In this document: positions 45,562 to 46,980 of the stretch, piece by piece
How positions within the stretch are numbered: the stretch's first letter is position 1
How the letters are laid out: each line of letters begins with the position of its first letter
Assembly (NCBI GenBank): GCA_046154695.1
Contig: JBJXFI010000179.1
Span: forward strand, 1 to 46,980
Direction: 5' to 3'
Source: DALYLB01 sp046154695
Lineage (GTDB): Bacteria; Acidobacteriota; Blastocatellia; RBC074
DNA length: 46,980 nucleotides
Notes under the pieces: model-generated
What the model was told of the DNA's origin: nothing
Databases searched by the model: none
What the model saw: only the letters and a program-made list of their open reading frames with translations
Position numbers and translations under genes: made by a program

Positions 45562-46980
45562 ATGGATCGATGCGCGCGGTGTCATGGCGAGCTGCAGCCG
45601 CTAACCGTCTTTTGTCCGCATTGCGCCCAGGCGCATGAACTGGATCTCGGCCAGTTGCTCCAGAGCGAAATCGGCCCTCCATTCGGCGCACAGCCCGCCG
45701 AGGGGCCGCGATATCGAATCTACCGGCGATTGGGCCGGGGCGGGCTCTCGACGCTGTTTGCCGCGACCGACCTGCAATCCGATCGCGTGGTCGCCATCAA
45801 GGTCAGCGACCCGAGCCAGCTCGTGAAGCGGGAGATGAGCTACGCGATGGGAGCGCGGGAAGCGCGCGCCTACTGGGAGGAGATGATCGAGCGGATGCGC
45901 CGCGAAGCCGAGACGCTGGCGACAATCGACCATCCCAACATCGTGCGATTCTTCGGCGCGGGGATGATCAACGACGATCTGCGGTATGTGGTGATGGAGT
46001 TCCTGCGCGGGCGCACGCTCCGCGAGGAGCTGGACGGCCTGGGACGGATCGAGGCGCGAGATGCCGTGCGCGTCGGGCGCGACGTCGCCGCGGCGCTCGG
46101 CGAGGTGCACGGGCGCGGCATCATCCATCGTGACATCAATCCCCAGAACATCTTCATCGATTGCGGCATCGAGGATCCGGCCGCGATGCCGCCCTCCGCG
46201 ATTCGCCATCCGAAATCGATCATCAAGCTGATCGATTTTGGCATCGCGAAGTTTCCGCAGCCGCCGGGCGCGCCGCCCTTCACGCACCATTCGGCAATCG
46301 GCGGGACGGCGGCCTATGCCTCGCCGGAGCAGTGCCAGAGCCGCCCGCTCGATCATCGCTCGGATATCTATTCGCTGGGCGTGGCCCTGTACGAAATGGT
46401 CACCGGACAGCGCCCTTTTTCGGGCCGCACGCCGACCGAGATCGCCCTCAAGCACATCGAGGCGCAGCCGGCGCCGCTTCGATCGATCAATGCTGTCATT
46501 CCCGGAAACCTGGAGCGGACGGTTCTGCGCGCGATGGCCAAATCGCCGGCGGATCGCCATCAGAGCGCCGAGGAACTGGCCGACGACCTTCGCCTCGGCG
46601 CGCAGCCCATCGTCATTCAACTGCCCTCCTCCGCCGCCGCCGAGATCGAGGAGCCGGAGCGGGGCGACGAGCCCGCGGCCGCCTCCCGCTCCGGCCGCCT
46701 CGGCCGAGCCGTCTTCGCGGCGGCCCTGCTGATCATCCTCGGCGCGGGATGGATGTTCGGCCGCCAGTTGCTCGAATCGCTGCGCAGCGCGGTCGAGGCC
46801 CGGAACGCGGCGGTGACGACGGCCACGCCGTCTCCATCGCCCATCAGCTCTACATATCCGAGCGGGAGCGACGCCGACTCGATGGAGCTTGCCGCGGCTC
46901 ACGGCGCCGTGACGGGCGCAACCACACCGTCTTCCCCGCACCCGGGGCCGCCGATCACCGCCGCTCCGGGGGCGGGCGGC
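45562..46980 (+). CDS. Zinc-ribbon Ser/Thr protein kinase (3' end cut)
   Basis: The frame is open from the ATG to the window end (473 codons), so the gene is incomplete. An N-terminal zinc ribbon (C4, C7, C18, C21: CARC..CPHC) is followed by a Hanks-type kinase at about residues 51-345. Its landmarks are the Gly-loop GRGGLS, Lys 80 (VAIKV), a C-helix Glu near 115, the catalytic loop HRDINPQN (D191) and DFG (D225). The usual Lys two residues after Asp in HRDxKxxN is Asn 193. One membrane segment follows (VFAAALLIILGAGWMFG, about 384-400), then a Ser/Thr/Pro-rich extracytoplasmic part. GAGGAGAAACG precedes the start. Confidence 0.9.
   Translation, partial: MDRCARCHGELQPLTVFCPHCAQAHELDLGQLLQSEIGPPFGAQPAEGPRYRIYRRLGRGGLSTLFAATDLQSDRVVAIKVSDPSQLVKREMSYAMGAREARAYWEEMIERMRREAETLATIDHPNIVRFFGAGMINDDLRYVVMEFLRGRTLREELDGLGRIEARDAVRVGRDVAAALGEVHGRGIIHRDINPQNIFIDCGIEDPAAMPPSAIRHPKSIIKLIDFGIAKFPQPPGAPPFTHHSAIGGTAAYASPEQCQSRPLDHRSDIYSLGVALYEMVTGQRPFSGRTPTEIALKHIEAQPAPLRSINAVIPGNLERTVLRAMAKSPADRHQSAEELADDLRLGAQPIVIQLPSSAAAEIEEPERGDEPAAASRSGRLGRAVFAAALLIILGAGWMFGRQLLESLRSAVEARNAAVTTATPSPSPISSTYPSGSDADSMELAAAHGAVTGATTPSSPHPGPPITAAPGAGG

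Overview
The window is about 47 kb of GC-rich bacterial DNA carrying 37 protein-coding genes and several families of short dispersed palindromic repeats. I see no tRNA, rRNA, CRISPR array, transposase or phage gene. The likely source is a member of the Acidobacteriota. Two proteins end in the Solibacter-type C-terminal domain (TIGR03437), one is a VWFA-related protein of the TIGR03436 type, and there are many exported beta-propeller proteins. No marker gene here fixes the class.

Layout. Positions 1-656 are non-coding: nested repeat elements and a CCCCCTTG tandem repeat. Positions 682-2480 hold an exported small protein and a MarR regulator-methyltransferase pair with its own palindromic operator. 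Positions 2502-8936 are on the minus strand: squalene-hopene cyclase translationally coupled to a DUF3810 membrane protein, then a metallo-beta-lactamase-fold hydrolase, a small membrane protein and a secreted propeller. Positions 9405-15438 are on the plus strand: a small exported protein bracketed by 31-nt perfect inverted repeats, a matrixin-like metalloprotease and a 1,065-residue Asp-box (sortilin-like) propeller. A PQQ-type propeller and an M48 protease diverge around 17.1-17.6 kb.

Positions 19019-30475 are one plus-strand run. It starts with form II CO-dehydrogenase-like small, large and medium subunits. These are followed by a zinc-ribbon tail-anchored protein, a Pro-rich one-span protein, an exported degenerate Ppx/GppA-like protein, an exported VWFA-related protein, a CoxG-like protein and an LVIVD-repeat protein. 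This mix of a molybdenum hydroxylase with unrecognised envelope proteins is my best candidate for an undescribed functional unit.

After that come an AlaX-type editing protein whose upstream region carries a 168-bp MITE-like insertion with an intact 9-bp target duplication, an NtrC-type regulator, an EamA transporter and a BON protein. Next is a minus-strand ECF sigma / anti-sigma pair followed by a TonB-domain protein, then a glutaminyl cyclase, a HIT protein, DUF4112 and an M1-peptidase-like protein that has lost its zinc motif. A 25-residue Cys/Lys-rich microprotein with a good sigma-70 promoter precedes a GH10 xylanase. DoxX and a zinc-ribbon Ser/Thr kinase, cut by the window end, close the window.

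Recurring themes are exported propellers and proteases, enzyme folds with altered catalytic motifs (M1, DUF3810, Ppx, kinase), and mobile palindromic repeats sitting in 5' leaders or inside a gene end.
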